64,000 nt of DNA from an uncultured Parabacteroides sp. (lineage in GTDB: Bacteria; Bacteroidota; Bacteroidia; Bacteroidales; Tannerellaceae), in the NCBI GenBank assembly GCA_944325355.1, contig CALUZS010000011.1, forward strand, positions 1 through 64,000, written 5' to 3'. A program made the position numbers and the translations under genes. The notes under the pieces were generated by a model. The model had not been told where the DNA came from and made no database searches. It saw only the letters and a program-made list of their open reading frames with translations. Shown one piece after another: positions 10,479 through 18,652 of the stretch; positions within the stretch are counted from its first letter, which is position 1; each line of letters opens with the position of its first letter.

Positions 10479-11570
10479 CTATTTTTCTGCTACGCTCACC
10501 GGAGATTCATGAGCCAAATTCACATTACCTGTTACAATAACCGTATCCCCTTCGAGCAGCCCTTCTGTCACTCCCTTGTCTGCACGGTTGGACACGATAC
10601 AACTGTCGGCATTCTCCAATCCGGTCTGGACATAGTTCCATTGCGCCTTTCCATTTTTCAATGTAAATACGACCTGTTTCCCCGACCTTAATACGACAGC
10701 CGTTTTAGGAATTACCAGTTCCTTCCTCAATGAACGGTACACGCTAATCCGTACATTCATTCCGTTGAACAGGTTACCTTTTCCATCTACCTGAGCCTTT
10801 ACTCTTACCATCCCATTGTCGTCCACTATCGGATTAATCTCTACAATATGTCCTTTATATTGCTCTGCCGTATTGGCATACGGAGTTACCACCACCCGGT
10901 CTCCCAACTTTATCAATGGCAGTTCACTTTCCAATACCGTGAAATCGGTTTCCATATTGTACGTATCCACCACGCTGCAAAAGGGCTCTCCGGTATTGGC
11001 TATATTATACGGCTTTGTAAACAGATTGGCTACCGCCCCATCAAAAGGGGCTGTCAGTGTGGCTTTCTGCTCCGCCCTGCTGGCAAGTTCGTATTGTGAC
11101 AGATACTGGTCATATCCACTTTTCACTTTTGCCAGTTTCATCACATCCGGGGGCACATTGTCAAACTCATCAATTGCATACCCTTGTCCGATCAGTACAT
11201 CCTGCAGTTCCAGTTTTGCCCTTTCCAACGCATCAGCAGCCTGCAATAATTGATTGTGAAGATTGAACTTGTCAAGTTCAGCCAGTTTTTGTCCTTTCCG
11301 TACGACATCCCCGTTTTTTACATAAATCTTTTCAACAATCTCTGACGACTCGAACCGTAAATCCACTTTATTCCGTGCGACGATTTTACCGTTACTCACC
11401 AGTTCATGGCTAAACGTCTGTCTTTTCAATGTCATTACTGACACATCATTCTTTTCGTCCAAGAGTACTGTCGATACATTGTCCTCTTTTCCCGCTTCTT
11501 TCTCAGTATCAGTACATGCCCCAACTGTCACACATAGTAAAAGCAGGCATTTGCAAATTGATGTTTTCAT
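10479..11570 (-). CDS. periplasmic membrane fusion protein (RND adaptor), lipoprotein
   Basis: This is a 363-residue adaptor that links the RND pump to the outer-membrane channel. The start used gives MKTSICKCLLLLCVTVGAC, a lipoprotein signal with the acylated Cys at TVGAC. An upstream extension of 24 residues is charged and not signal-like. A lipoyl/barrel-sandwich region is seen around FESSEIVEKIYVKNGDVVRKG and its partner TLTAPFDGAVANLF, with a short alpha-hairpin between them and beta-barrel and membrane-proximal segments after. It is the first gene of the efflux operon and is separated from the upstream propeller gene by a strong inverted repeat. Confidence 0.9.
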   Translation of the reverse strand: MKTSICKCLLLLCVTVGACTDTEKEAGKEDNVSTVLLDEKNDVSVMTLKRQTFSHELVSNGKIVARNKVDLRFESSEIVEKIYVKNGDVVRKGQKLAELDKFNLHNQLLQAADALERAKLELQDVLIGQGYAIDEFDNVPPDVMKLAKVKSGYDQYLSQYELASRAEQKATLTAPFDGAVANLFTKPYNIANTGEPFCSVVDTYNMETDFTVLESELPLIKLGDRVVVTPYANTAEQYKGHIVEINPIVDDNGMVRVKAQVDGKGNLFNGMNVRISVYRSLRKELVIPKTAVVLRSGKQVVFTLKNGKAQWNYVQTGLENADSCIVSNRADKGVTEGLLEGDTVIVTGNVNLAHESPVSVAEK

Positions 11571-11648
11571 ATGTTTCCGAATTACTCTTTTAATTTCACC
11601 AACATTAACCTCGGATTCCCCGTCTTCCTTCAACTTTGACACAATCCT

Positions 11649-11686
11649 TTTAGTTTCCCCTCATTCGATAGTGAGGGGAAACTAAA
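11649..11686. terminator. 15-bp perfect hairpin between propeller and efflux genes
   Basis: TTTAGTTTCCCCTCA (11649-11663) pairs perfectly with 11672-11686 across an 8-nt loop. It lies just beyond the propeller stop codon on the minus strand. No long T-run follows on either strand, so it may be a partial terminator or a processing or stability hairpin rather than a full stop. Confidence 0.55.
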
Positions 11687-11706
11687 TTAATATGATAACT
11701 ATATTA

Positions 11707-12816
11707 TTACTTACACGTTATTTCCACCAATATCGGGTTATCCATCTCGTCGGGAACCTTGCCTAATATGACTTCTATTTGTTTGGCTATCTTCTGATGT
11801 TCCGTTTTCTTACTTTCTTTCATCGTTGCATAATAGCCGGATAGCAACTCACTGGGGATATATGAATAAATTTTCTTGCCTGATATAGTTGTAATCCAGG
11901 AACCAAGCGGGAAATGGTCAAGATCATTCGATATAGAGTTGAACGTGTACGAAGTCTGAGTCTCCCGGTTATACAGGCAACTATATGTGGATTTTGCAAG
12001 AGAGAAGTAAAACGAAATGTAAGCATCTGAAATCCTAAACTCGCTGACATTCGTACAATAATGATTGATTTCGCTATTTTCATAAATAGAATTGTCGATT
12101 ACAATGTCATCAGGCAGCTTCAATTTCCCGAAGTCAATATAGACAGACGGTGTCGGTATTCCGTCTAAAACACCATAAATAGTGTCGTTAAATAAATCCT
12201 CCCAATAGATGCGCGAACCATTTCGCGTGAAATGCGTCATATGCATGGACAACAATTCTTGACCCGGATCATCGAATATATATAACGTTTCTTTGCCATC
12301 GACTATTGTCCCAAATACTCGACAACTGCTTCCATATATCGTATCGCCGGATGAAATTGAAAAGGTCCAACCTTCATCAAGTGGCTTTTCGTAAAGGAGT
12401 TTCCCATCCAAATCAAAATACAACATGCGGCCGGCGCCATTGTTCATACTTATTTTGCCTTCATGAATATCGCAATCCGAGAGACTGATATATTCTCCCG
12501 GACCTTGCCCTTTTTTCGATATCTGACAAATGAAATTACCCTTACGATCAAACTTGTAGACACCGTTCTCGTCAGAACTTATGATATAAAAATTACCCTC
12601 GTCATCTACTTTCATGGATTCTATGTCCTTTAATATAAAATCGTTCGACAAGGGTATATATCGGATGGAATCTGCGATTTGGCTCAATTTCAGTTCGTCA
12701 TTATTCATTTTGACCGGAATCCTTAGCAAATTATCTTTTCTCTGCTCTTTTGTGTGATTATTGCACGACACCAATAAGATTGCTAAGAAAAAAACAAATA
12801 TTATTCTCGTATTCAT
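11707..12816 (-). CDS. six-bladed beta-propeller lipoprotein
   Basis: This encodes a 369-residue exported lipoprotein. The ATG chosen begins MNTRIIFVFFLAILLVSCNN, a signal peptide with lipobox LLVSC. The rest is a series of short beta-rich blades, such as YIPLSNDFILKDIESMKVDDEGNFYIIS, GVYKFDRKGNFICQISKKGQGPGEY and LYFDLDGKLLYEKPL. This is the pattern of the 6-bladed propeller proteins found beside small secreted peptides in Bacteroidales. It follows the peptide gene by 69 bp and ends with GKVPDEMDNPILVEITCK, a tail repeated in the relic at 16288-16342. Its molecular role is not known; binding or presenting the peptide at the cell surface is a guess. Confidence 0.8.
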   Translation of the reverse strand: MNTRIIFVFFLAILLVSCNNHTKEQRKDNLLRIPVKMNNDELKLSQIADSIRYIPLSNDFILKDIESMKVDDEGNFYIISSDENGVYKFDRKGNFICQISKKGQGPGEYISLSDCDIHEGKISMNNGAGRMLYFDLDGKLLYEKPLDEGWTFSISSGDTIYGSSCRVFGTIVDGKETLYIFDDPGQELLSMHMTHFTRNGSRIYWEDLFNDTIYGVLDGIPTPSVYIDFGKLKLPDDIVIDNSIYENSEINHYCTNVSEFRISDAYISFYFSLAKSTYSCLYNRETQTSYTFNSISNDLDHFPLGSWITTISGKKIYSYIPSELLSGYYATMKESKKTEHQKIAKQIEVILGKVPDEMDNPILVEITCK

Positions 12817-12885
12817 ATTATGTTGTATGTATTTTGTTGGCAAGAGACGCAAGAGGGAAAACTTACGTCTCTTATCCGTTAGTTA

Positions 12886-13260
12886 TTAATACTGTTTACA
12901 TGCCGTTTCCCAAGACAAATCGCACCCCAACTCTCCGGAATATCCTCTCTTCTTTTTACATGTACATCTTTGTCCTATCTTTTTTTCCCATTTAACACTA
13001 ACTCCTGTTCCACTTAGAGAGACACCTCCTCCAGTTTGAACTTCAAGTGTACAATCTTCTCTAACCAATACATGCTTAGGCATTTCCGTCCCTCCCCGGG
13101 CAGTACATAGTCCGGAACTTGTACTTGACTGCTCTAATACATTTGCAATCAATGTAGATTCTTTGAATCCGTAATCTCCCCATGCATACTGCATGTTCAA
13201 TCCCATCCCAAGTACGAGGGATATTAATCCAATCGTTTTTAAACAAGATTTTTTTCTCAT
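12886..13260 (-). CDS. secreted cysteine-rich peptide, NVEALA-like
   Basis: This encodes a 124-residue exported peptide. It has a signal-like N-terminus (residues 1-27, MRKKSCLKTIGLISLVLGMG) and then a short stretch, STLIANVLEQSSTSSG, resembling the NVEALA motif region of Bacteroidales peptide precursors. The mature part carries six cysteines (52, 70, 99, 101, 113, 121), many glycines and a basic segment, which suggests a disulfide-bonded domain. It lies between a GT2 gene and the propeller gene. A thioredoxin-like protein with a CHEC motif is encoded in the same cassette, a plausible partner for cysteine pairing or reduction. The family assignment is moderate because the motif is degenerate. 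A damaged second copy lies at 16288-16520. Confidence 0.65.
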   Translation of the reverse strand: MRKKSCLKTIGLISLVLGMGLNMQYAWGDYGFKESTLIANVLEQSSTSSGLCTARGGTEMPKHVLVREDCTLEVQTGGGVSLSGTGVSVKWEKKIGQRCTCKKKRGYSGELGCDLSWETACKQY

Positions 13261-13363
13261 AAAAATAGTTTTAAAGGTTATTAATAAATCGGAGCAAGCT
13301 CCCTTTTGTTATTGATAGTGCGAATAACCGTATCACGGCTTCATAATGTATCAAGTTTACTCA

Positions 13364-14329
13364 TCACATGTTTCCCTTATCCTTATCTTCCGCCGTTTGC
13401 ATCGGTGCGTACTCGTTGACGTAATACACCGGGCGCCTCTTTGTCTCGTTATAGACGATGCCCAAATACTCGCCTATCACGCCCAACGCCAACAGGATGC
13501 TCCCTCCCAGAAAAAGTTGCACCGCCATCAATGAAGGATAACCCGCTACCGGGTCGCCATAGAACACGGCTTTACATACCACGACAAGCAGAAAAACAAA
13601 TGCGGCGACCGAAACGATACCACCCAAGAAAGAGACGAAGCGCAACGGCAAGACAGAAAACGATGTCAGCCCCTTGATAGCAAGGTCGAACAACTTCCAG
13701 AAACTCCATTTAGTCGCGCCGGCAACACGCGGGTCGCGGTCGTAATAAACCGCCTTTTTCCGCATCCCTATGTAAGAAAACAACCCTTTCATGTTCCGTT
13801 CGCTTTCTTTCAAACGACGCAACGCTCGAAGTGCTTTCGCGCTGAACATCCGGAAATCACCCGTATCAACTTGTACGGGAATATCCGAAAGGTGGTGTAG
13901 CCAACGGTAATACACCTTTGACGTCCAACGCTTGAACCACGTCTCGCCCTGACGTGAGGAACGACAGGCGTACACGTCGTCATACCCGTTTTCGATTTCC
14001 TCCAGCATACGTGGAATCAGTTCCGGAGGATCTTGCAAATCGGCATCGATAATCACCAGCGCATCGCCTTGCGCATAGTCGATACCGGCGGACAGAGCAC
14101 GCTCTTTGCCGAAATTACGGGAAAGGTCTACGCATGAGATTCGGGTATCCCTCTGTTGCAGAAAACGGACAAGTTCCAACGAACGATCCGTGCTGCCATC
14201 GTTGACAAACAGCAACTCTACCTCGCATGGAAGCCGTACCATCATTTTTTGTAGCCGGTCGTAGAGGGAATGCAAACATTCCTCTTCATTATAGACAGGC
14301 ACTAAAACTGTTAGCAAGTTTGTTTTCAT
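13364..14329 (-). CDS. GT2 polyprenyl-phosphate sugar synthase-like (DPM1/GtrB type)
   Basis: This is a 321-residue family 2 glycosyltransferase. The N-terminal GT-A domain shows VLVPVYNEEE, FVNDGSTD and IDADLQDPPE, the signature of enzymes that load a sugar onto undecaprenyl or dolichyl phosphate. RNMKGLFSYIGMRK follows, and two C-terminal TM helices lie near 230-300. The ATG chosen lies just after the stop of the upstream GT-C gene and has GGGAA upstream; an ATG 11 codons earlier overlaps that gene. Paired with the adjacent GT-C-type enzyme it would supply a lipid-linked sugar used on the outer face of the inner membrane. The sugar and acceptor are unknown; the secreted peptide is one candidate acceptor. 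Confidence 0.85.
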   Translation of the reverse strand: MKTNLLTVLVPVYNEEECLHSLYDRLQKMMVRLPCEVELLFVNDGSTDRSLELVRFLQQRDTRISCVDLSRNFGKERALSAGIDYAQGDALVIIDADLQDPPELIPRMLEEIENGYDDVYACRSSRQGETWFKRWTSKVYYRWLHHLSDIPVQVDTGDFRMFSAKALRALRRLKESERNMKGLFSYIGMRKKAVYYDRDPRVAGATKWSFWKLFDLAIKGLTSFSVLPLRFVSFLGGIVSVAAFVFLLVVVCKAVFYGDPVAGYPSLMAVQLFLGGSILLALGVIGEYLGIVYNETKRRPVYYVNEYAPMQTAEDKDKGNM

Positions 14330-14336
14330 ATTCCCA

Positions 14337-15650
14337 TCAGTTAGAATTATTGGCTTCTGCATTCTTCTGCGAGCTGTCGATATTCTCTTTTTCTTGAATA
14401 GACTCTTTCATATACTGCTGGATGGTATCCATATTTTTCCAGCGCATGGAGTAAGTGACCGTATATCCTCCCAGATAAAGGATATACAACGTGCAAACAG
14501 ATACGAATACATATCGTTTCCATCCTTTCCATTTCCGGACGAGAGGTAAAAGCATATGGGCGCCAAACAAAAACAGTCCGAGACCACTTAAATAGAAATA
14601 CCGGTCAGCCACGATTGTCGCCCGATACATATCTATGATATTGAGAGAAAACAGGAGATTGACTAAGAACATACCCATACCAAACATGGCTATGCGGTTC
14701 TTCCTTAATGTGTATAAGTAAACCCCTAATCCGGCAACCAATAACGGATAGACATAGAAACGTAAAGGCAATACGGCTCCACTTTCCAATGGGTACGGAT
14801 ACAAATAGTTCAAATGAAAAGGCAATATTCCTTTTGTGATATATTCGAAAAACGCGTAACAAACTAAAAAGAGCCGTTCGTTTTTGAAAGGGAATGTCCC
14901 TTCGCTAACTGAAGTCTGGGCTATAATGGCAATGACGCCGAAAAAAATCGCGATGCAAAAAAACATCAGTTTCTCTACCCACAAGTTGAACGACTTCAAA
15001 TTACGGCATGTGAACCAGTCTATCAAAATCAAACAAATCGGAAAAGAAACAGCCTGTTCTTTCCCCATGCAGGAACAGATGAAACAAACAACGACCCATA
15101 CGTAGTCCGATGTCTTTTGTTTCTGTATGTACCGTAAATAAAACAACAGTCCCGCCAAATAGAAGAATACGTAAATTGGAACTTTTACCGCACTCAGCCA
15201 CGCGACCGGTTCGACATTCATCGGATGGATTGCGAACAAAAAAGCTGACACAAAAGCCAATAACCGACAATCAGATTCAAGTGTTTCGCCATTCATCTGC
15301 AATATTCTTTGGATGAAGCGGTAAGCCAAAATCACACAACCGATATGCCACAGAAGACTGGCAAGATGAAACCATAACGGATTCAGTTTGAAAAGAGAAT
15401 AGATAAATAGAAAATTCAGTTCCGTTATCGGTGCGTATTGGTTCTGATGGGCTTCAAAAAAGACCCGTTTCAAGTTATCCCATGTCCATCCGCTCAATGT
15501 CATATCATTGATAACCATCCAATGATCGTCCCACCCGTATAGGAAATCATTTCCCAATACAGGCCAATAGACCGCAAAGCATACGAATGCGAAGAAAATA
15601 TAAAGCCTCCATTGGAAACGGTCATTATCTGCATTTAAAACACATTTCAT
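14337..15650 (-). CDS. multi-pass membrane glycosyltransferase, GT-C / PMT-TMTC-like
   Basis: This is a 437-residue inner-membrane protein with about ten hydrophobic helices. The first loop after TM1 carries LYGWDDHWMVIND with Asp41-Asp42, the acidic pair typical of GT-C enzymes that use lipid-linked sugars, such as the PMT and TMTC families. Further loop motifs are YAPITELNF and AIHPMNVEPVAWLSAVK. The C-terminal 35 residues are hydrophilic. The gene is followed at 7 bp by a lipid-sugar synthase-like GT2, the usual functional partner of such enzymes. The likely role is transfer of a sugar to an exported protein or glycan, inferred from fold and neighbours only. Confidence 0.75.
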   Translation of the reverse strand: MKCVLNADNDRFQWRLYIFFAFVCFAVYWPVLGNDFLYGWDDHWMVINDMTLSGWTWDNLKRVFFEAHQNQYAPITELNFLFIYSLFKLNPLWFHLASLLWHIGCVILAYRFIQRILQMNGETLESDCRLLAFVSAFLFAIHPMNVEPVAWLSAVKVPIYVFFYLAGLLFYLRYIQKQKTSDYVWVVVCFICSCMGKEQAVSFPICLILIDWFTCRNLKSFNLWVEKLMFFCIAIFFGVIAIIAQTSVSEGTFPFKNERLFLVCYAFFEYITKGILPFHLNYLYPYPLESGAVLPLRFYVYPLLVAGLGVYLYTLRKNRIAMFGMGMFLVNLLFSLNIIDMYRATIVADRYFYLSGLGLFLFGAHMLLPLVRKWKGWKRYVFVSVCTLYILYLGGYTVTYSMRWKNMDTIQQYMKESIQEKENIDSSQKNAEANNSN

Positions 15651-15658
15651 AACGAGTC

Positions 15659-16285
15659 TTACTTTTTGAGTTTGTGGTCGGTCTGCTTTAAAATCGACTC
15701 AGCCTTTTCAAAAAACCAGTCTGATAATTCAGGGAGATCCGGATCTGGGTTGAAAAACAGACGGACCTGCATATCTTCCGTCAAGACGAAAAAACAAGGT
15801 TCTTCTATTTCCGTGAACAACTTCTTCTGTGATGGATTGATTTGCAAAGCATCTGCTACGACACCTTGCTCTTTCCCCCACAGATACATTTCCCGGTTGG
15901 TCAATTGCGTTGAAAGAATGAATGCTCGTCCGATATGCCGCTTGCAGACTTCGTTGAACCGATACAAATCACCTTCGAAACATTCATGGCAGAAATGATT
16001 CGGGTAAAATAGGATCAATGCCGGTCTCTGCTTGATATAATCGCTGAGCAACCCTCGCTTTTCATAGTTACGTAAAACCCAAGTCGTATCGATTGCGAAA
16101 CCCTCATAATGAATCATCTGCTTCAATGCTTTCTGTGCCATATCGGACTTTGTCTTTTCAAAGACAAAGTCCACATCTTGCAGCTTATCAATATCCGTCT
16201 TCTTTATTTTTCGGAGACAGATGAAAACCGTCGCCATCAAAGATAAAATGATGAAACCAATAGATAATTTCAAAATACTGTTCAT
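15659..16285 (-). CDS. membrane-anchored thioredoxin-like protein with CHEC motif
   Basis: This encodes a 208-residue protein with one N-terminal TM helix (residues 5-24) and a periplasmic domain. The motif YPNHFCHECFEGD gives a CxxC pair at Cys99/Cys102 with a preceding beta-strand (PALILFY), matching thioredoxin-fold proteins of the TlpA/redoxin kind. A cis-Pro region is plausible at EEPCFFVLTED. It is the first intact gene of the cassette and lies 9 bp from the GT-C gene. A redox role on the cysteine-rich peptide is inference. The relic peptide/propeller fusion lies directly upstream. Confidence 0.7.
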   Translation of the reverse strand: MNSILKLSIGFIILSLMATVFICLRKIKKTDIDKLQDVDFVFEKTKSDMAQKALKQMIHYEGFAIDTTWVLRNYEKRGLLSDYIKQRPALILFYPNHFCHECFEGDLYRFNEVCKRHIGRAFILSTQLTNREMYLWGKEQGVVADALQINPSQKKLFTEIEEPCFFVLTEDMQVRLFFNPDPDLPELSDWFFEKAESILKQTDHKLKK

Positions 16286-16287
16286 GG

Positions 16288-16520
16288 TTACTTACACGTT
16301 ACTTCTACCAATACCGGGTTATCCATCTCATCGGGGACCTTGTGCTTGACTGCGCCAAGGCATTTGTGATTAGCGTGGATTCTCTGAATCCGTAATCTCC
16401 CCATGCATACTGCATGTTCAATCCCATCCCAAGTACGAGGGATATTAATCCAATCGTTTTTAAACAAGAGTTTTTCCATAAAATAATTTTAAAGTGTCAT
16501 TAATAAATTAGAACAAGTTT
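16288..16520 (-). pseudogene. fused relic of a second peptide/propeller pair
   Basis: Positions 16288-16342 match the 3' end of the propeller gene (11707-11761) with 5 differences in 55 bp and keep its stop codon. Positions 16343-16479 match the 5' part of the peptide gene (13122-13260), including an 85-bp stretch (16385-16469 against 13164-13248) that is identical. The join lies at a shared CTTG. The start-codon end is 2 nt shorter than in the intact gene, so the reading frame of the peptide is lost. Homology continues upstream to about 16520, into the leader region. It is a remnant of an extra peptide-propeller unit after an internal deletion of about 1.36 kb. Confidence 0.88.
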
Positions 16521-16620
16521 TTCTGTTAGTCAAACTCTCCCATAATGGCGGATATTCCCTTTCTCACTATGGTTAACATTTTATTTTTTACAGCTACTAT
16601 TCCAACAAGCTATCTGCGCA

Positions 16621-16651
16621 CAAATAAAAGCATTTGTTTTTTTAAATCAAA
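16621..16651 (-). promoter_or_regulatory. candidate promoter of the peptide cassette
   Basis: On the minus strand TTTG (16648-16651) is followed after 19 nt by TTTATTTG (16621-16628), one mismatch from TAnnTTTG. It would transcribe through the relic into the thioredoxin-like gene and the rest of the cassette. Confidence 0.5.
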
Positions 16652-16922
16652 CTGTTTTTTTATTATTAACATTCGAAATAACTGATTCAAGTCGTTTTTT
16701 AATCGGAAATAAACGGTGACAATATTACGTTATTCTATAAACCAACGAATTAAAATATCGCGAATAATTATTTGTTATTTTATAATATTTGATACCATAT
16801 CGCATAGCCTACCAGGACTCACAAAAGCGCATACCAGAAACTACAAGCCGATAACGGGCGAGAGAAGAACAGATTCCGGAAAAGGAACAGCTTCCGAATT
16901 TTTCCTTTTACCTTTTTTATTA

Positions 16923-16930
16923 TACTTTTG
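16923..16930 (+). promoter_or_regulatory. -7 box of the RNase H gene
   Basis: TACTTTTG matches TAnnTTTG, 22 nt upstream of the ATG. TTTT stands 20 nt upstream in place of an ideal TTTG -33 element. Confidence 0.5.
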
Positions 16931-16951
16931 TTCCGTTGAGCAATAATAAGA

Positions 16952-17587
16952 ATGGCACGGAACAAGTTTTATGTAGTTTGGAAAGGGGCGAATCCCGGCA
17001 TATACGACAAATGGGAAGATTGCAAGCAGCAGGTTGCAGGGCAATCCTATGCCAAATACAAAGCCTTTGAGAGCAGGGAAGAAGCCATCGAAGCCTTCGA
17101 AAAGGGATTCGAACATTACATACAACTGTCCAAAGGCATAAAAAAGCAGCAGCAACTACCCCCGGAGACAAACAACAGCCAGCCCATCAGCAACAGCATT
17201 GCAGTCGATGCCGCCTGCAGCGGGAATCCGGGAGACATGGAATACCGGGGCGTATATACCGCGACAGGGCAGGAAATCTTCCACATCGGACCGCTGAAAA
17301 AAGGGACAAACAACATCGGGGAGTTTTTAGCCATCGTGCACGGTCTTGCCCTGCTGAAACAGAAAGGGAGCGACCTGCCCATCTATTCCGACAGCCGTAA
17401 CGCCATCCTGTGGGTCCGGAAGAAAAAGTGCAAAACGCTGCTGGAACGGGTTCCGGAAAACGAACAAATCTTCAATTTAATTGAACGGGCAGAGAAATGG
17501 CTGAATGAAAACAGCTATTCCACCGTCATCTATAAATGGGAAACAAGCCAATGGGGGGAAATCCCCGCCGACTTCGGCAGGAAATAA
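16952..17587 (+). CDS. rnhA: ribonuclease H with N-terminal viroplasmin domain
   Basis: This is a 211-residue cytoplasmic enzyme that cleaves RNA in RNA-DNA hybrids. Residues 4-50 (KFYVVWKGANPGIY ... YKAFESREEAIEAF) form the caulimovirus viroplasmin-like domain that binds hybrids, as in eukaryotic RNase H1. A linker follows, then the catalytic fold with Asp86 (AVDAACSGNPG), Glu124 (NNIGEFLA), Asp147 (IYSDSRNA) and Asp207 (PADFGRK), the complete DEDD set. The gene is followed after 13 bp by a GT4 gene in the same direction, so the two may share a transcript although their functions differ. Confidence 0.92.
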   Translation: MARNKFYVVWKGANPGIYDKWEDCKQQVAGQSYAKYKAFESREEAIEAFEKGFEHYIQLSKGIKKQQQLPPETNNSQPISNSIAVDAACSGNPGDMEYRGVYTATGQEIFHIGPLKKGTNNIGEFLAIVHGLALLKQKGSDLPIYSDSRNAILWVRKKKCKTLLERVPENEQIFNLIERAEKWLNENSYSTVIYKWETSQWGEIPADFGRK

Positions 17588-17600
17588 AAAGATAGACAGC

Positions 17601-18593
17601 ATGAAATTAGGAGTAATTTTGCCACACACGAAACTATACGGCGGCGTAAAACGCTTCCTCGAGTTAGGAAACCTCTTTATCGCCAGCGGACACACCTTCT
17701 GTGTCTATTCGGAAGAGGGCATCGCGCCCGACTGGTTTCCGTTCAAGGGAGAAACCAAGCCGTTCGCGGCGTTGGAAAGAGAGCCGCTGGATGTGCTCTT
17801 CTGCGTCGAAATCCGGTACACAGACCTGTTTCTCCGGGCAACCGCGAAGCACAAAATCTTTTACCACATCCGGCTGAACGAAAAAATGGAGAAAATCTTG
17901 AAATATCCGGAGATAGAGATTTTTGCCTGTTCGTCGAACGCCTACGAATACGACCGAAAGAAATACGGCATCACACCGTTCAAGGCATTCGGTGGCATCG
18001 GATATGCCAACTACCAGGCAAAGACATCATACGCCATACCGACGGACCGTCCGGTCTGCATCATGGCTTACGGACGGCTGGAGCGCTCCAAAGGAACGAT
18101 GCAGGTAGTCCGTGCCTGCGAAATACTCTACAAAAAAGGATATAACATCAAACTCCTGCTTTTCGACACACCAAGCAACGAGAAAAACAACCGGCGGCTC
18201 GCCCGTTTCAAAGCCAACGTTCCTTACGAATATGTATTGAATCACCCCTTTGAAAAGAACTCGGAACTGTTCAACCGTGCAGATATCTTCGTCTCCGCCG
18301 AAAGAAAGAACGCCGGCTGGTCGAATACCGTTGCCGAAGCGATGGCATGCGCACTCCCGGTTGTGGCAACCTCCTATGGCACCAAAGACCTGATGATAGA
18401 CGGGGTAACCGCCTTGCATACCTATAAATACCCGTTCTTCATCTGGCGGAAGATACGGAAACTCATCGAAGACGAAACACTCAGGAAACAGCTCGGGGAA
18501 AACGCCCGCAAACACGTTGCCCAATTCGACTGGCAAATCCTGGCACGGAAAATCGAAAAGCACCTGGAAGAACAGCTGCAATCATCCGAATAA
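17601..18593 (+). CDS. glycosyltransferase family 4 (GT-B fold)
   Basis: This is a 330-residue glycosyltransferase. The start is the ATG that gives MKLGVILPHTKLYGGVKR, a normal GT-B N-terminus. The C-terminal donor-binding half has AYGRLERSKG and the signature NTVAEAMACALPVVAT, the E-x7-E region of GT4 enzymes. It probably adds a hexose to a surface glycan or LPS precursor on the cytoplasmic side. It converges with the GH125 gene across a shared hairpin, and the LPS-type glycosyltransferase operon lies nearby on the other strand, so a role in the same polysaccharide is possible. Donor and acceptor are not predictable from the sequence. Confidence 0.85.
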   Translation: MKLGVILPHTKLYGGVKRFLELGNLFIASGHTFCVYSEEGIAPDWFPFKGETKPFAALEREPLDVLFCVEIRYTDLFLRATAKHKIFYHIRLNEKMEKILKYPEIEIFACSSNAYEYDRKKYGITPFKAFGGIGYANYQAKTSYAIPTDRPVCIMAYGRLERSKGTMQVVRACEILYKKGYNIKLLLFDTPSNEKNNRRLARFKANVPYEYVLNHPFEKNSELFNRADIFVSAERKNAGWSNTVAEAMACALPVVATSYGTKDLMIDGVTALHTYKYPFFIWRKIRKLIEDETLRKQLGENARKHVAQFDWQILARKIEKHLEEQLQSSE

Positions 18594-18599
18594 GAGAAA

Positions 18600-18630
18600 A
18601 GCGCCTGCCCGGAAATCCGGAACAGGCGCT
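18600..18630. terminator. shared bidirectional terminator
   Basis: AGCGCCTG (18600-18607) pairs with CAGGCGCT (18623-18630), with an inner CCGG/CCGG pairing. On the minus strand the hairpin is followed by TTTTC, on the plus strand by a weaker T-rich stretch. It sits between the convergent GT4 and GH125 genes. Confidence 0.75.
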
Positions 18631-18652
18631 TCATCCTATTTACACAACCAAT

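Larger units (their letters stand above)
16491..16951. other. AT-rich intergenic region between the peptide cassette and the RNase H gene
   Basis: This divergent region of about 460 bp is markedly AT-rich. It holds the start-proximal homology of the relic, a minus-strand promoter candidate (16621-16651) and a plus-strand -7 box (16923-16930). I see no gene in it. Confidence 0.6.

Noticed and set aside
16288..16479. 63-residue open frame taken as a real small protein
   Set aside because: It is a frame through a fused relic: the peptide part is out of frame and the tail is the end of the propeller protein.
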